Assembly: GCA_963753955.1 (NCBI GenBank)
Contig: CAVWEM010000008.1
Coordinates: 248,001 to 312,000, forward strand
Source: Methylumidiphilus sp963753955
GTDB taxonomy: Bacteria; Pseudomonadota; Gammaproteobacteria; Methylococcales; Methylococcaceae
Length of the DNA stretch: 64,000 nt
Direction: 5' to 3'
Within the stretch, counting starts at the first letter, position 1. Every line of letters begins with the position of its first letter. Shown one piece after another: positions 9,468 through 17,703 of this stretch. The notes below the pieces were generated by a model. The model worked only from the letters and a program-made list of their open reading frames with translations, did not search any database and was not told where the DNA came from. A program made the translations under genes and the position numbers.

Positions 9468-12243
9468 ATGACTGAAATCAACCGTGCGAAATTGTTCGGC
9501 AAACTGAACCGGGTTTGCTACAAGGGCATCGAAAGCGCCACCGTCTACTGCAAGCTGCGGGGCAATCCTTACGTGGAGTTGGTGCATTGGCTGCACCAAA
9601 TCCTTCAATTGCAAGATTCCGACCTGCACCGCATCGTCAAACAATTCAACATCGACCCCGCCCGGTTGGTGAAGGATCTAACTGAGTCGCTGGATCGGCT
9701 TCCTCGGGGTTCCACGTCCATTTCCGATTTGTCCGCACATGTGGAAGAAGCGGTGGAGCGCGGCTGGGTGTACGGCACTTTGATGTTCGGTGAAAGCCAG
9801 GTGCGCAGCGCCCATCTCATCGTCGGCTTGTTGAAGACCAAGGAACTGCGCAACCAGCTTCTTGGCATCTCCAAGGAATTTGACAAGATCAAGATCGACA
9901 CGCTGACCGACCGTTACGGCGAAGTGGTCGGCGGCTCGCCGGAAGAAGGCTTGGGCGCGAGCGACGGCTTCCAGGTCGGCGGCGGGGCGGTTCCCGGTGA
10001 GGCCAGCGGCGCGATGTCCCCGGCGGCGATGGGCAAGCAGGAGGCGCTCAGGCAATTCACCGTCGATCTCACCGAACAAGCCCGGTCTGGCAAGATGGAT
10101 CCTATTTCCGGGCGTGACGAGGAGATCCGCCAAGTCATCGACATCCTGATGCGCCGCCGCCAGAACAACCCCATCCTCACCGGCGAAGCCGGCGTAGGCA
10201 AGACCGCCGTCGTGGAAGGCTTCGCCCAGAAGATTGTCGCCGGCGACGTGCCGCCTTCCTTGCGCGATGTGAGCTTGCGCACCCTCGACGTCGGCCTGTT
10301 GCAGGCCGGCGCGAGCATGAAGGGCGAGTTCGAGCAGCGCCTGCGCCAAGTCATCGAGGAAGTGCAAGCCAGCCCCAAACCGATCATCCTGTTCATCGAT
10401 GAAGCGCACACCTTGGTCGGCGCGGGCGGCGCGGCGGGCACCGGCGATGCCGCCAACCTGCTGAAACCCGCGTTGGCGCGAGGAACACTGCGCACCGTGG
10501 CCGCGACCACCTGGGCGGAATACAAGAAACACATCGAAAAAGACCCCGCCCTGACCCGCCGCTTCCAGGTTGTGCAAGTCCACGAGCCTAGCGAGGAAAA
10601 AGCCGTGTTGATGATGCGCGGTGTCGCCTCGGTGATGGAAAAACACCACCGCGTGATGGTTTTGGATGAAGCGCTGGAAGCGGCGGTCAAACTTTCGCAC
10701 CGTTACATCCCCGCCCGCCAGTTGCCAGACAAGGCGGTCAGCCTGCTCGACACCTCCTGCGCCCGCGTCGCCATCAGCCAACATGCCGTGCCCGCCGAGG
10801 TGGACGACAGCCGCAAGCGCATCGCTGCCTTGGAAACCGAACTGGAAATCATTGGCCGCGAAAAGGCTGTCGGCATCGACACCGCCAAGCGGGAAGATGC
10901 CGCCAACGAAAAACTGGCCGCCGAAAGGGAGCGGCTGCAAACCTTGGAGGTGCGCTGGACGACCGAGCGCGAACTGGTGGAAAAGATTCTCGGCCTGCGC
11001 AGCCAGGTTGCGGGCCGGCGGCCAGCCAGTGGATTCATCCCCCCTCCCGCCGGGAGAGGGCGCTTCATCCTCCGCCCTCCCACCGGCGGGAGAGGCTCAG
11101 GGTGAAGGCGCCCCATCCCCTCTCCCCCTGGGAGAGGGCCAGGGTGAGGGAGTCCGCGAAACCCTGCTCGAAGATCTGAAAACCCTGCAAACGCAACTGC
11201 ACGAGTTGCAAGGCGAGACCCCGTTGATCCTGCCCAGCGTCGATGCCCAGGCGGTCGGCTCGGTGGTGCAGGACTGGACCGGCATCCCCGTCGGACGCAT
11301 GGTCAAGAACGAAATCGAGACCGTGCTCAAGCTGGCCGACAACCTGGAGCAGCGCATCATCGGCCAGCGCCATGCCCTGGACATGATCGCCAAACGCATC
11401 CAAACCTCCCGCGCCGGGCTGGACAACCCCAACAAGCCCATCGGCGTGTTCATGCTGGCCGGCACTTCCGGCGTCGGCAAGACCGAAACCGCCCTCGCCT
11501 TGGCCGAAACCCTCTACGGTGGCGAGCAGAACGTCATCACCATCAACATGAGCGAGTACCAGGAGGCGCACACCGTCTCGACCTTGAAAGGCGCGCCGCC
11601 CGGCTATGTGGGTTACGGCGAAGGCGGCGTGTTGACCGAGGCCGTGCGCCGCCGACCCTATTCTGTGGTGCTACTGGACGAAGTGGAAAAGGCCCACCCG
11701 GATGTGCATGAGATCTTCTTCCAGGTCTTCGACAAGGGCTGGATGGAAGACGGCGAAGGCCGTGTGATCGACTTCAAGAACACCTTGATCCTGCTGACCA
11801 CCAACGCCGGCACGGAAATGATAAACAACCTGTGCAAAGACCCAGACCTGATGCCCGACCCGGAAGGCATCGCCAAGGCGCTGCGCGAACCTTTGCTGAA
11901 AGTGTTCCCCCCTGCCCTGCTGGGCCGACTGGTCGTCATTCCGTATTATCCGCTCAACGACGAGATGATCGGCCTCATCGCCCGCCTGCAACTGGGGCGG
12001 ATCAAGAAACGCATCGCCGAGAGCCACAAGGTGCCGTTCACTTACGACGACGAGGTGATTAAACTCATCAGTAGCCGCTGCACGGAAGTGGAAAGCGGTG
12101 GGCGCATGATCGACGCGATTTTGACCAATACGGTATTGCCAAGGATCAGCGAAGAGTTCTTGATTCGGATGATGGAAGGCAAGCCCATCGAACGGGTGCA
12201 TGTCAGCGTACAGGACGGGGATTTTGGGTATGGGTTTGAATAG
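9468..12243 (+). pseudogene. tssH: TssH (ClpV), T6SS sheath-recycling ATPase, interrupted by a repeat insertion
   Basis: ClpV is the AAA+ ATPase that disassembles contracted sheath. The N-domain (MTEINRAKLFGKLNRVCYKG) and first ATPase (Walker A GEAGVGKTAVVEG, Walker B ILFIDEAHTLVG) are in the frame starting at 9468, which ends at 11105. The second ATPase (GTSGVGKTETAL, VVLLDEVEKAHPD) and the C-terminus are in the next frame, to 12243. Between them, in the linker that precedes LLEDLKTLQTQL, lies a cluster of GC-rich palindromes (11035-11150). The insert is a multiple of three plus one base, so it splits the gene; without it the protein would be about 885 residues, a normal ClpV length. As read, no full-length ClpV can be made without frameshifting. 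Confidence 0.87.
11035..11150. repeat. GC-rich palindromic repeat cluster inside tssH
   Basis: Three palindromes lie in tandem: 11041-11060 (CCCCTCCCGCCGGGAGAGGG), 11074-11096 and 11117-11138 (CCCTCTCC..GGAGAGGG type). They are separated by short AT-poor spacers with the GGGTGAAGG and AGGGTGAGGG motifs usual for this repeat class. The same class recurs at 52165-52246 and inside kdpB at 53128-53222. Here the insertion causes a frameshift. Confidence 0.8.
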
Positions 12244-12591
12244 TCTTGTCGTCAATCAACAGGCACACATAAATTCCGTGGTGCTGCATTGGCCGCCGTC
12301 GTTGCGTTTGGTGGAAGATCAGTTTTTTGACTTTTGTCAGGCGATGGTGAATTGCGCATTGAACGTACCGCGAAAGGGGATTGTGAGATCACGGCACCGA
12401 CGGGTGGTGAAACGGGCGGGAGAAACTTAGTCTTGCTTGGTCAGTTGTATATTTGGACGGAAAGAGACGGCAGCGGCGTGGCTTTTGACCCATCGACCGG
12501 GTTTATCCTGCCGAATGGCGCAATCCGCTCGCCCGATGCGTCGTGGGTTAAAAAATCCCGCTTGGAAGTTTTGACATCTAAACAGAAAAAT

Positions 12592-12680
12592 AGGACTTAC
12601 GCAAAACGGGCTTAAAACCACAATCCGTAGAGTTTTTCATGTGCTTGATGCACCACATATGGTGAGTCTGCGTAAGTCCT
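12592..12680. mobile_element. 89-bp miniature inverted-repeat element, copy 1
   Basis: The element begins AGGACTTACGCA and ends TGCGTAAGTCCT, a perfect 12-bp terminal inverted repeat. A copy of identical length at 52063-52151 differs at only three positions. The ends match those of the 1160-bp IS at 20387 and 56883 (15 bases shared, AGGACTTACGCAAAA, between this left end and the IS right end). The interior has no coding capacity, so it is best read as a non-autonomous (MITE-like) element moved by that IS. It sits inside the Uma2 pseudogene. Confidence 0.85.
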
Positions 12681-12753
12681 AAAAAAGCAATTTTTGCCGT
12701 TGTGTCCCGATCTTGTCGTTGAGTTACGATCACCCAATGGTTATATAAATGAC

Positions 12754-13839
12754 CTAAGTACAGGACAAAACCTCCAAAGCCCATAGGAATTCCTGGAATT
12801 TCTCGCTGAGGTTCGAGCACGATGTTGCGGAGGAAGTCGAGTCCGTGGCGGAACAAGGACTTGAGGGGACGCTGTAGGGTCTTTTAAAAAGGATGGGGTT
12901 TTGCCCATGGAGCAACTGGCCGGTGCGGTAAGTCCAGGCGAAGGCCAGAGCGAGCAGGCCCATCAGCTCGGCAAGGCGCTCGGGGCCGGTCAGGTGGGTA
13001 TCCTCGAAGTTGAAGCCCCGGCTCTTCAGGCAGCCGAACAGGGTCTCGACCTGCCAGCGGTCGGCGTAGGCGCCGATGGCTTCGGCCTGTGGCGCGGAGG
13101 ATGAGGCGATGAACAGGAAGTCGCCGTCGTCCAGGCGCGGCGCGGTGACATGAACGAAACCGCCCCAGACCGGCCTGCGCCCCGGCAGGTGCCGGCAGTC
13201 GCCGGGCTTGAGCGAGCCGAACAACACGTCCAGGCGCATCATCCGGTTCCGGCCATTGGGGGCGAGCGTGTTGCGCTTGAGGCGCTGGTGGAACGGGATG
13301 CCTTGGCTTTGCAGCCAGCGGAACCAGTCCTCGCCGACGAACTCGCGGTCGGCCAGCAGCGCCTCAATCGTGGCGACACCAAAGACTTTGAGGAAACGCC
13401 CCATCAAGGCGACGCGCTCGGCGGTGTCGGAGTTGCCCGCCTTGTCCAGGACGCTCCAGAACACCGGCAGGGCGATGCCGTGGCAGGCGATGCCGAGCAC
13501 GAGGAAGTTGATGTCGGCCTTGCCGAACTGCCCGTTCGTGCGGTCCATCGTCAGCCGCCAGGGGCCGTCGCCGACCGGGCCGATGCGCACCAGCAGGCGG
13601 GCCAGGTCGTCGTAGCCGATCCCGAACGAGCGGAAAAAGCGTTGCAGGCGCTTGTAGTGCGAGTCCACCTTGGCCTTGCCGCCGAAGCCGGTGGCCAGCT
13701 CGGCCAGGCTGACGCTGCGCACCTTGAGCAGCGCCAGCAGGAATTGGGCAAGGAAGCTTATCCTCGCGCCGTGCCAAGGCAGGTGTTCGGCCAGGACGGC
13801 CTTGAGTTCGTGGATCGGGTCGTTCGGGGAGGCAGTCAT
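12754..13839 (-). CDS. IS4-family DDE transposase
   Basis: The 361-residue protein carries a DDE transposase core (LTMDRTNGQFGKADINFLVL, later LLADREFVGEDWF) and the IS4 signature Y(2)R(3)E(6)K as YADRWQVETLFGCLK. The stop codon lies within the terminal inverted repeat. Near the C-terminus about 25 residues are out of frame relative to the family: one base is missing in the A run near 12885 and one extra base occurs near 12814. The start of the next frame (SLFRHGLDFLRNIVL) is skipped, and the frame then returns to normal (EKFQEFLWALEVLSCT). The length is therefore normal but one patch is scrambled, and activity is uncertain. Confidence 0.88.
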   Translation of the reverse strand: MTASPNDPIHELKAVLAEHLPWHGARISFLAQFLLALLKVRSVSLAELATGFGGKAKVDSHYKRLQRFFRSFGIGYDDLARLLVRIGPVGDGPWRLTMDRTNGQFGKADINFLVLGIACHGIALPVFWSVLDKAGNSDTAERVALMGRFLKVFGVATIEALLADREFVGEDWFRWLQSQGIPFHQRLKRNTLAPNGRNRMMRLDVLFGSLKPGDCRHLPGRRPVWGGFVHVTAPRLDDGDFLFIASSSAPQAEAIGAYADRWQVETLFGCLKSRGFNFEDTHLTGPERLAELMGLLALAFAWTYRTGQLLHGQNPILFKRPYSVPSSPCSATDSTSSATSCSNLSEKFQEFLWALEVLSCT

Positions 13840-13907
13840 CGGGCCTGGAAAAAGCTATTGGCTTACCCCATGACAATCAATCAGTTAAATTTTTGTCCTG
13901 TACTTAG
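12754..13907 (-). mobile_element. Complete IS4-type insertion sequence with 9-bp target duplication
   Basis: The terminal inverted repeats are CTAAGTACAGGACAAAA at 12754-12770 and its exact complement at 13891-13907. The element is 1154 bp and is flanked by a perfect 9-bp direct repeat, ATAAATGAC, at 12745-12753 and 13908-13916. It carries one transposase gene on the minus strand. Removing the element and one repeat copy restores the reading frame of the disrupted Uma2 gene across the junction, which confirms the boundaries. Confidence 0.95.
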
Positions 13908-14316
13908 ATAAATGACTTGCAGGACAAAATGCAGGAATATTTGGCCAATGGGCGGGTTTGGGTTGGTTGATCGACCCGGAAGCAAGGAGGGTTTTCCATT
14001 TACCATGCCAATAAACCTGTTGCCATTTTGGACAATCCTGGGTTTCTGGTAGCCGATGATGTGGTGAGCGGGTTCAAGCTGGAGTTGGAAAAGATATGGA
14101 ATATCGAGTTTTAGGGTGTACAGCCAATGGCTGTCAAGCGTATTGAGTCGTAACTTAACGGGTTGGGGCTAGGCCATTCGGCGCAATACGCGGGTCGGCC
14201 CCTGTTATACTTTGGGGATGTGTCAATGCAAGACTGGACTCCATTTTTCATGCAGTTATTGATGGAGTCTGACCCCATTGACTTTTTGAACTTAACCATT
14301 ATTAGAGGAAAAATTA

Positions 14317-15231
14317 ATGACTTCTGTATTTACTAGTCCCAAAGAACGTGTCGATGCGACCCTGACTTTTATGAAAAATAAATGCCCAGCGGCTTTGAGA
14401 AGAGAAGTAAAATCGCTGGTGGCAGACGTTGGTAGGAAAAAAAATGCAGGGGAATATATAAAACTTGGGGTAGGATTCGATTCTGACCAACGGCGGGCGT
14501 TGAGGTCGTTGCTGCTGTGTCGCTACTTGTTTGTTGAGGCCCGGATAGATGGAAAAATGACTGAGTGGGGCAAAGTAACTTTTGGGTCCAAGCAAGACCT
14601 AAAAACGTATTGGAAGGACAGGCCAGCAGATGAGATCATGAATGGCGTGGAAGCTTATGATCACAGCGGGAACAGGTGTTTAGCGGATGCGCTTGAAGGT
14701 CTGGGGAAGTCCCCTGGGAATACAGTATTTAAATATTACGACATGGCAAGGCCGGGTTTTACAAACTTGGGGGCTAGGGAAGCGATCTGCTATCAAAGTA
14801 TTGCTCTTGGTTTGTGGTTGGCTGGCTATGCCTCGATAGCTTGGTTGGCGACCTGGTACGCATCGTTGAACGCTGGTAATTGTTTTGACATATTCGGTCC
14901 CGGGGAAGAAGTGGTGGATATAAAGAGTATCCTGCAGCTCCGTGGGACTGTGATAAGCTTCCGGGCAAGAGACGTGAAAGGCCCGCAAACTGTAAACCAC
15001 TGGGCCGTCATCGCAAGTGATGGGTGTGCGGTTGGAAGTAACACCGACGGGTTCAAAGATCCAGGGGAAAAACGTGAAGGAGTGGACTATGAGTTTAAAT
15101 GGGGAAATCGACGTTTCGCGAAATTTGACATATTAGAATGTGTCGAAGCTTGTAAATCTAGCACAAAATATTCAGATTCAGGAGGAGTGCGAGTGGCGAC
15201 CCATCGTATTGGGGACATGAAGTTGTGGTGA
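14317..15231 (+). CDS. Hypothetical protein, possible papain/NlpC-like amidase toxin
   Basis: I do not recognise the 304-residue protein as a whole. It has no signal peptide. A Cys in AICYQSIALGLWLAG (residue 158) begins a hydrophobic helix. About 70 residues later a strand-like LRGTVISFRAR leads to NHWAVIASDG (His 228). This order (Cys at a helix start, then strand, then His before a small-residue strand) is that of NlpC/P60 and related papain-like amidases, which include T6SS peptidoglycan-cleaving effectors. Base composition is more AT-rich than the flanking T6SS genes. ATTAGAGGAAAAATTA before ATG 14317 is a good ribosome-binding site. The toxin role is inference from fold pattern and location. 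Confidence 0.5.
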   Translation: MTSVFTSPKERVDATLTFMKNKCPAALRREVKSLVADVGRKKNAGEYIKLGVGFDSDQRRALRSLLLCRYLFVEARIDGKMTEWGKVTFGSKQDLKTYWKDRPADEIMNGVEAYDHSGNRCLADALEGLGKSPGNTVFKYYDMARPGFTNLGAREAICYQSIALGLWLAGYASIAWLATWYASLNAGNCFDIFGPGEEVVDIKSILQLRGTVISFRARDVKGPQTVNHWAVIASDGCAVGSNTDGFKDPGEKREGVDYEFKWGNRRFAKFDILECVEACKSSTKYSDSGGVRVATHRIGDMKLW

Positions 15232-15634
15232 GGGTGGAACTCCTATAAGTAACTGATGTTACGCAGTGAGTCGTTGAAGGGCCGCAGAAACTATGCAGCA
15301 CCAGGCCCTCTGGCCGGAACTTGGTTTATAAGGGAAAACCCTAAACCACACTCTTACCACGAGGGCCACGACGATGACGAAGGAGATGCTGCAAACGAAT
15401 GATACCAACACCTTTGGCCACCCTGGTGATCCGCCTGCGGGTGGCGATGGAAATGGGCTAGGGTCGGCGCAATACGCTTCGCTATTACCGCCCCGCAGGC
15501 TACCCTGACGCACCGGTTCAGAAACCACTTGGACTGGCTTTCATCGAATAGAATACATTTTCTGGATTCCGGCGGGTCTTTGGAGCCTATAAGGTACAGT
15601 AAAAACAGCGTGTTAAGTTTTGGAGCAACTAATT
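15232..15634. other. Gene-poor gap between two orphan genes
   Basis: About 400 bases without a convincing gene. Short frames exist but have no recognisable content. The region around 15310-15480 has a GC-rich character unlike the AT-rich genes on both sides and may be the remnant of an insertion element, but I see no clear terminal repeats. Confidence 0.4.
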
Positions 15635-16273
15635 ATGAGTCTAAAATACATCGGCAAAGCACTAATGGCGATAAGTGATGCTGATAGAGAAAGGTGTGAT
15701 TGGGCTGCTTATTACCTCGGCAAAAAGAAGCCAAATGAAGTTTCAATGCTTGATAAAGAACTTGCTTCCGGCTTCAGTAAGTCTTCTATGATTGCGGATT
15801 ATCAGCGCGGTCTGCGATTGCTGCAAAAACTCAAAGGCGACTATTACCCGCTTTATAAACCTGAAGAGAATGAACACAGCTTAAAGGCTTCCATAAGAAC
15901 ATTCAAGATTAACGATAAGCCACTGCCGACGCAGGGCTTTATTCTCAAGTGTAGTTTTTGGATATTTGCAAATCAAAATGAACGTGAACAAATTATAGAT
16001 GCTTGGTACGAAGCGGACAGAGTGCTTGCCTTTGGATTAATAACAGCACTAAAAGCGAAGGCTGGCGTAAAGGGTGCGCAAGAGTTGATAAGAAAATGGT
16101 TTTCTGATGAAAATATCACTGATGCTGCACAAAAAGCCAGCGTAGCCCGGATGAAGCGTGAGCGTAATCCGGGATTATCGGAGCGACCACGAAACCCCGC
16201 ATTTCGCTATCGCTCCATGCGGGCTACGCTGGCTAATGAGTCATACACAAGGATATGCCAATGCAAGATCTGA
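15635..16273 (+). CDS. Hypothetical protein with a repeat-derived C-terminus
   Basis: The ATG at 15635 (GGAG nine bases upstream) is preferred over TTG 15620. The protein of about 212 residues is soluble, rich in Lys/Glu and helical, with no motif I recognise. Up to about residue 168 (QELIRKWFSDENITDAAQKA) it looks like a normal protein. The last ~40 residues (SVARMKRERNPGLSERPRNP and onward) are encoded by a dispersed palindromic repeat, so the original stop has probably been lost and replaced by read-through into the repeat. It lies between two other AT-rich orphan genes; a role as partner or immunity protein is possible but unsupported. Confidence 0.5.
   Translation: MSLKYIGKALMAISDADRERCDWAAYYLGKKKPNEVSMLDKELASGFSKSSMIADYQRGLRLLQKLKGDYYPLYKPEENEHSLKASIRTFKINDKPLPTQGFILKCSFWIFANQNEREQIIDAWYEADRVLAFGLITALKAKAGVKGAQELIRKWFSDENITDAAQKASVARMKRERNPGLSERPRNPAFRYRSMRATLANESYTRICQCKI
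16135..16234. repeat. REP-like inverted repeat overlapping the 3' end of an orphan gene
   Basis: The outer arms AGCCAGCGTAGCCCG (16135-16149) and their exact complement (16220-16234) enclose imperfect inner arms (GGATGAAGCGTGAGCG against CGCTATCGCTCCATGC). This is the widespread GTAGCCCGGATGAAGC-type repeat of proteobacteria. It supplies the C-terminal codons of the upstream gene. Confidence 0.75.
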
Positions 16274-16317
16274 CCCCTTCTTTGCCACAACATTCCCCTT
16301 GAAGATTAGGAGCCACA

Positions 16318-17265
16318 ATGAGTCAAGCAATTCTAGATGAGTTCATAGCGCGATGCCGAGTCATCAATCCTTCGTTCCGAACCGACAAAGGGGGGGGGCT
16401 ACTGAAAAAAAAGAGCAGTCTGTATGGATTGCTGGAATTCTTAGCAGAGCAAATAAAATCACACAAGATAGTGGCTTTCAAGGATCCTGGCGATGCCCTG
16501 AGTCATTGCGAAAACCAAAGAGACAGCCGTATTGCGAAATACCGTTCGGCGATTGGTTTTCTGGTGGATAATTGGGCCAACGATGCGCCGGACGCGAGCG
16601 ATGCGCTGCTTTTTCTAAGAAAGAATCCCCTGGCCGCAACCTCAAAAGTCGGTTTCAAGGTACACAATTTGGACGGTAATATTGGGGCCATGGGTGGCAA
16701 GTGTTCCATCTCATGCAAAGGACGCGCCCCTATGTTTTTCCTGGATATCGCAAGTGGCGGATATGACTGGTATATTCCCTATGCGGATAAGGAAGCCAAG
16801 TCTGTCCTAGTGCCGTTTGGACAGCCAGACGAGACGCTGGTCGTCACCTGGCCAATGAATGGTTGTGCGCTAGAGGTGCGTCAAGAAGCATACGGAAACC
16901 GATTCTTCCACGATGCCGACGGCAAGAATATGCCTAATGTAACTAACAAAAAGACTATCAAGTTTCGTGCCGACTACACACGCTATTCAGGGCCTAAAGA
17001 TCCTAAAGGGCCTAAAGATCCTGTGAGGGAAGAGCGTATAAGGATGGGGGAAACCCAAGATGTCGATCAGTTATATCCCGAAGATTTTCATTTCGATCTC
17101 ATCGCAGTGAAAAAGGGGAGCTTCTGGCATATTTTTCAAACCGCTTCTATTTCCATTAAGACTATGTCCTTTATTACGGACAAGACGCATGTCTATAGGA
17201 ATAAAGTTTTCAAGGTAGAAATCGAGCACTCTTTGGGGAGTTTTGCCGACAAAGTGAAAGTGTGA
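16318..17265 (+). CDS. Hypothetical protein, possible Cys-His deamidase-type toxin
   Basis: This 315-residue orphan has no signal peptide or membrane segment. Around residues 110-200 it has a strand-rich region with VTWPMNGCALEV (Cys 183) followed by GNRFFHDADG (His 198). The 15-residue spacing of Cys and His within two adjacent strands equals that of the catalytic pair in the CNF1 deamidase (Cys866/His881). The sequence otherwise shows no similarity that I can recall, so this is a pattern match only. A low-complexity PKDPKGPKDP segment lies near residues 226-235. The start at ATG 16318 follows TTAGGAGCCACA. It sits in an AT-rich orphan block downstream of the T6SS, a common place for cargo effectors. 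Confidence 0.45.
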   Translation: MSQAILDEFIARCRVINPSFRTDKGGGLLKKKSSLYGLLEFLAEQIKSHKIVAFKDPGDALSHCENQRDSRIAKYRSAIGFLVDNWANDAPDASDALLFLRKNPLAATSKVGFKVHNLDGNIGAMGGKCSISCKGRAPMFFLDIASGGYDWYIPYADKEAKSVLVPFGQPDETLVVTWPMNGCALEVRQEAYGNRFFHDADGKNMPNVTNKKTIKFRADYTRYSGPKDPKGPKDPVREERIRMGETQDVDQLYPEDFHFDLIAVKKGSFWHIFQTASISIKTMSFITDKTHVYRNKVFKVEIEHSLGSFADKVKV

Positions 17266-17330
17266 AGCAATGTATGGCAAACGAGTCGGAGTCTAATGGC
17301 GCAACGCGGTAGATACCGTCTTGATGGCTT

Positions 17331-17512
17331 TTATGCAAGTTTAAATTCCGGGTCGAACGGCTTGCCGGATTGGAGGATAGCGAAGGCTATTTGGACAAGC
17401 TTTCGCATGGCGGCACAGGCGATAGACTTGCCGTTTTTGCCGTTGGCCTTGAGCCGCTCGCAGAATGCCCGGGCGGCGGGGTTGTGACGCCAGGCGACGA
17501 ACCGGCGTAGGC
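17331..17512 (-). pseudogene. IS110-family transposase, C-terminal remnant
   Basis: Read on the minus strand, the sequence encodes FVAWRHNPAARAFCERL, then AMRKLVQIAFAILQSGKPFD and a stop at 17331. This is the C-terminal end of IS110-family transposases (RHNP...FYERL...AxMRKLL). Nothing of the N-terminal DEDD domain is present, so only about 60 codons remain. The upstream end runs into a dispersed repeat at 17507. Confidence 0.7.
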
Positions 17513-17598
17513 CGGGTTAAACAGGGACGTTGTAACCCGCCGACTTCGGGGAATGGCGGGTTACGGCATCCATGCCCAACCCACCCTACGGCCTTATC
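17507..17598. repeat. Dispersed inverted repeat, copy A (inverted relative to copy B)
   Basis: A palindromic repeat of about 90 bases with outer arms CGTAGG.C/GGGTTAA...CCACCCTACG and the internal words GTAACCCGCC and ATGGCGGGTTACGGCATCCA. A second copy in opposite orientation, about 90% similar by eye, lies at 19165-19259. The two copies bracket the TPR-methyltransferase gene at 17704-19080. Confidence 0.7.
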
Positions 17599-17703
17599 GT
17601 TTTTGCCCACGTGGAACAAACGGAAGGCCCGCAACCACCCAGTGTTGGTGCTTATGCATCTCCTAAAAAGGCAGTTTTAACTGGTAAGGCAGGGTAATAA
17701 CTA

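Larger units (their letters stand above)
12230..14114 (+). pseudogene. Uma2-family (DUF820) nuclease gene, broken by two insertions and frameshifts
   Basis: Pieces of one Uma2-type restriction-endonuclease-fold protein can be followed across the region. SVVLHWPPSLRLVEDQFFDF is in the first frame. After a one-base loss near 12340 comes ELRIERTAKGDCEI, then FDPSTGFILPNGAIRSPDAS up to 12591. An 89-bp inverted-repeat element interrupts here. The gene resumes at 12681 in the same frame with FLPLCPDLVVELRSP, is broken again at 12753 by an IS4-type element, and resumes at 13917 with LQDKMQEYLANG. It ends as GFKLELEKIWNIEF at 14114 after further small frameshifts. The D..ELRSP block is the catalytic core of the family. 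The presumed start (ATG 12230) overlaps the tssH stop codon. Confidence 0.82.

Noticed and set aside
9678..10940. Long minus-strand open frame of 420 codons opposite tssH
   Set aside because: It mirrors the codon structure of the strongly conserved ClpV frame, has no recognisable domain and lacks a ribosome-binding site; GC-rich genes commonly produce such frames.
12878..12892. Possible programmed frameshift in the IS4-type transposase
   Set aside because: The local TTTTTAAAAG does not form a proper X XXY YYZ heptamer in the reading frame, and IS4 elements do not usually rely on frameshifting; a second compensating indel argues for mutation or error.
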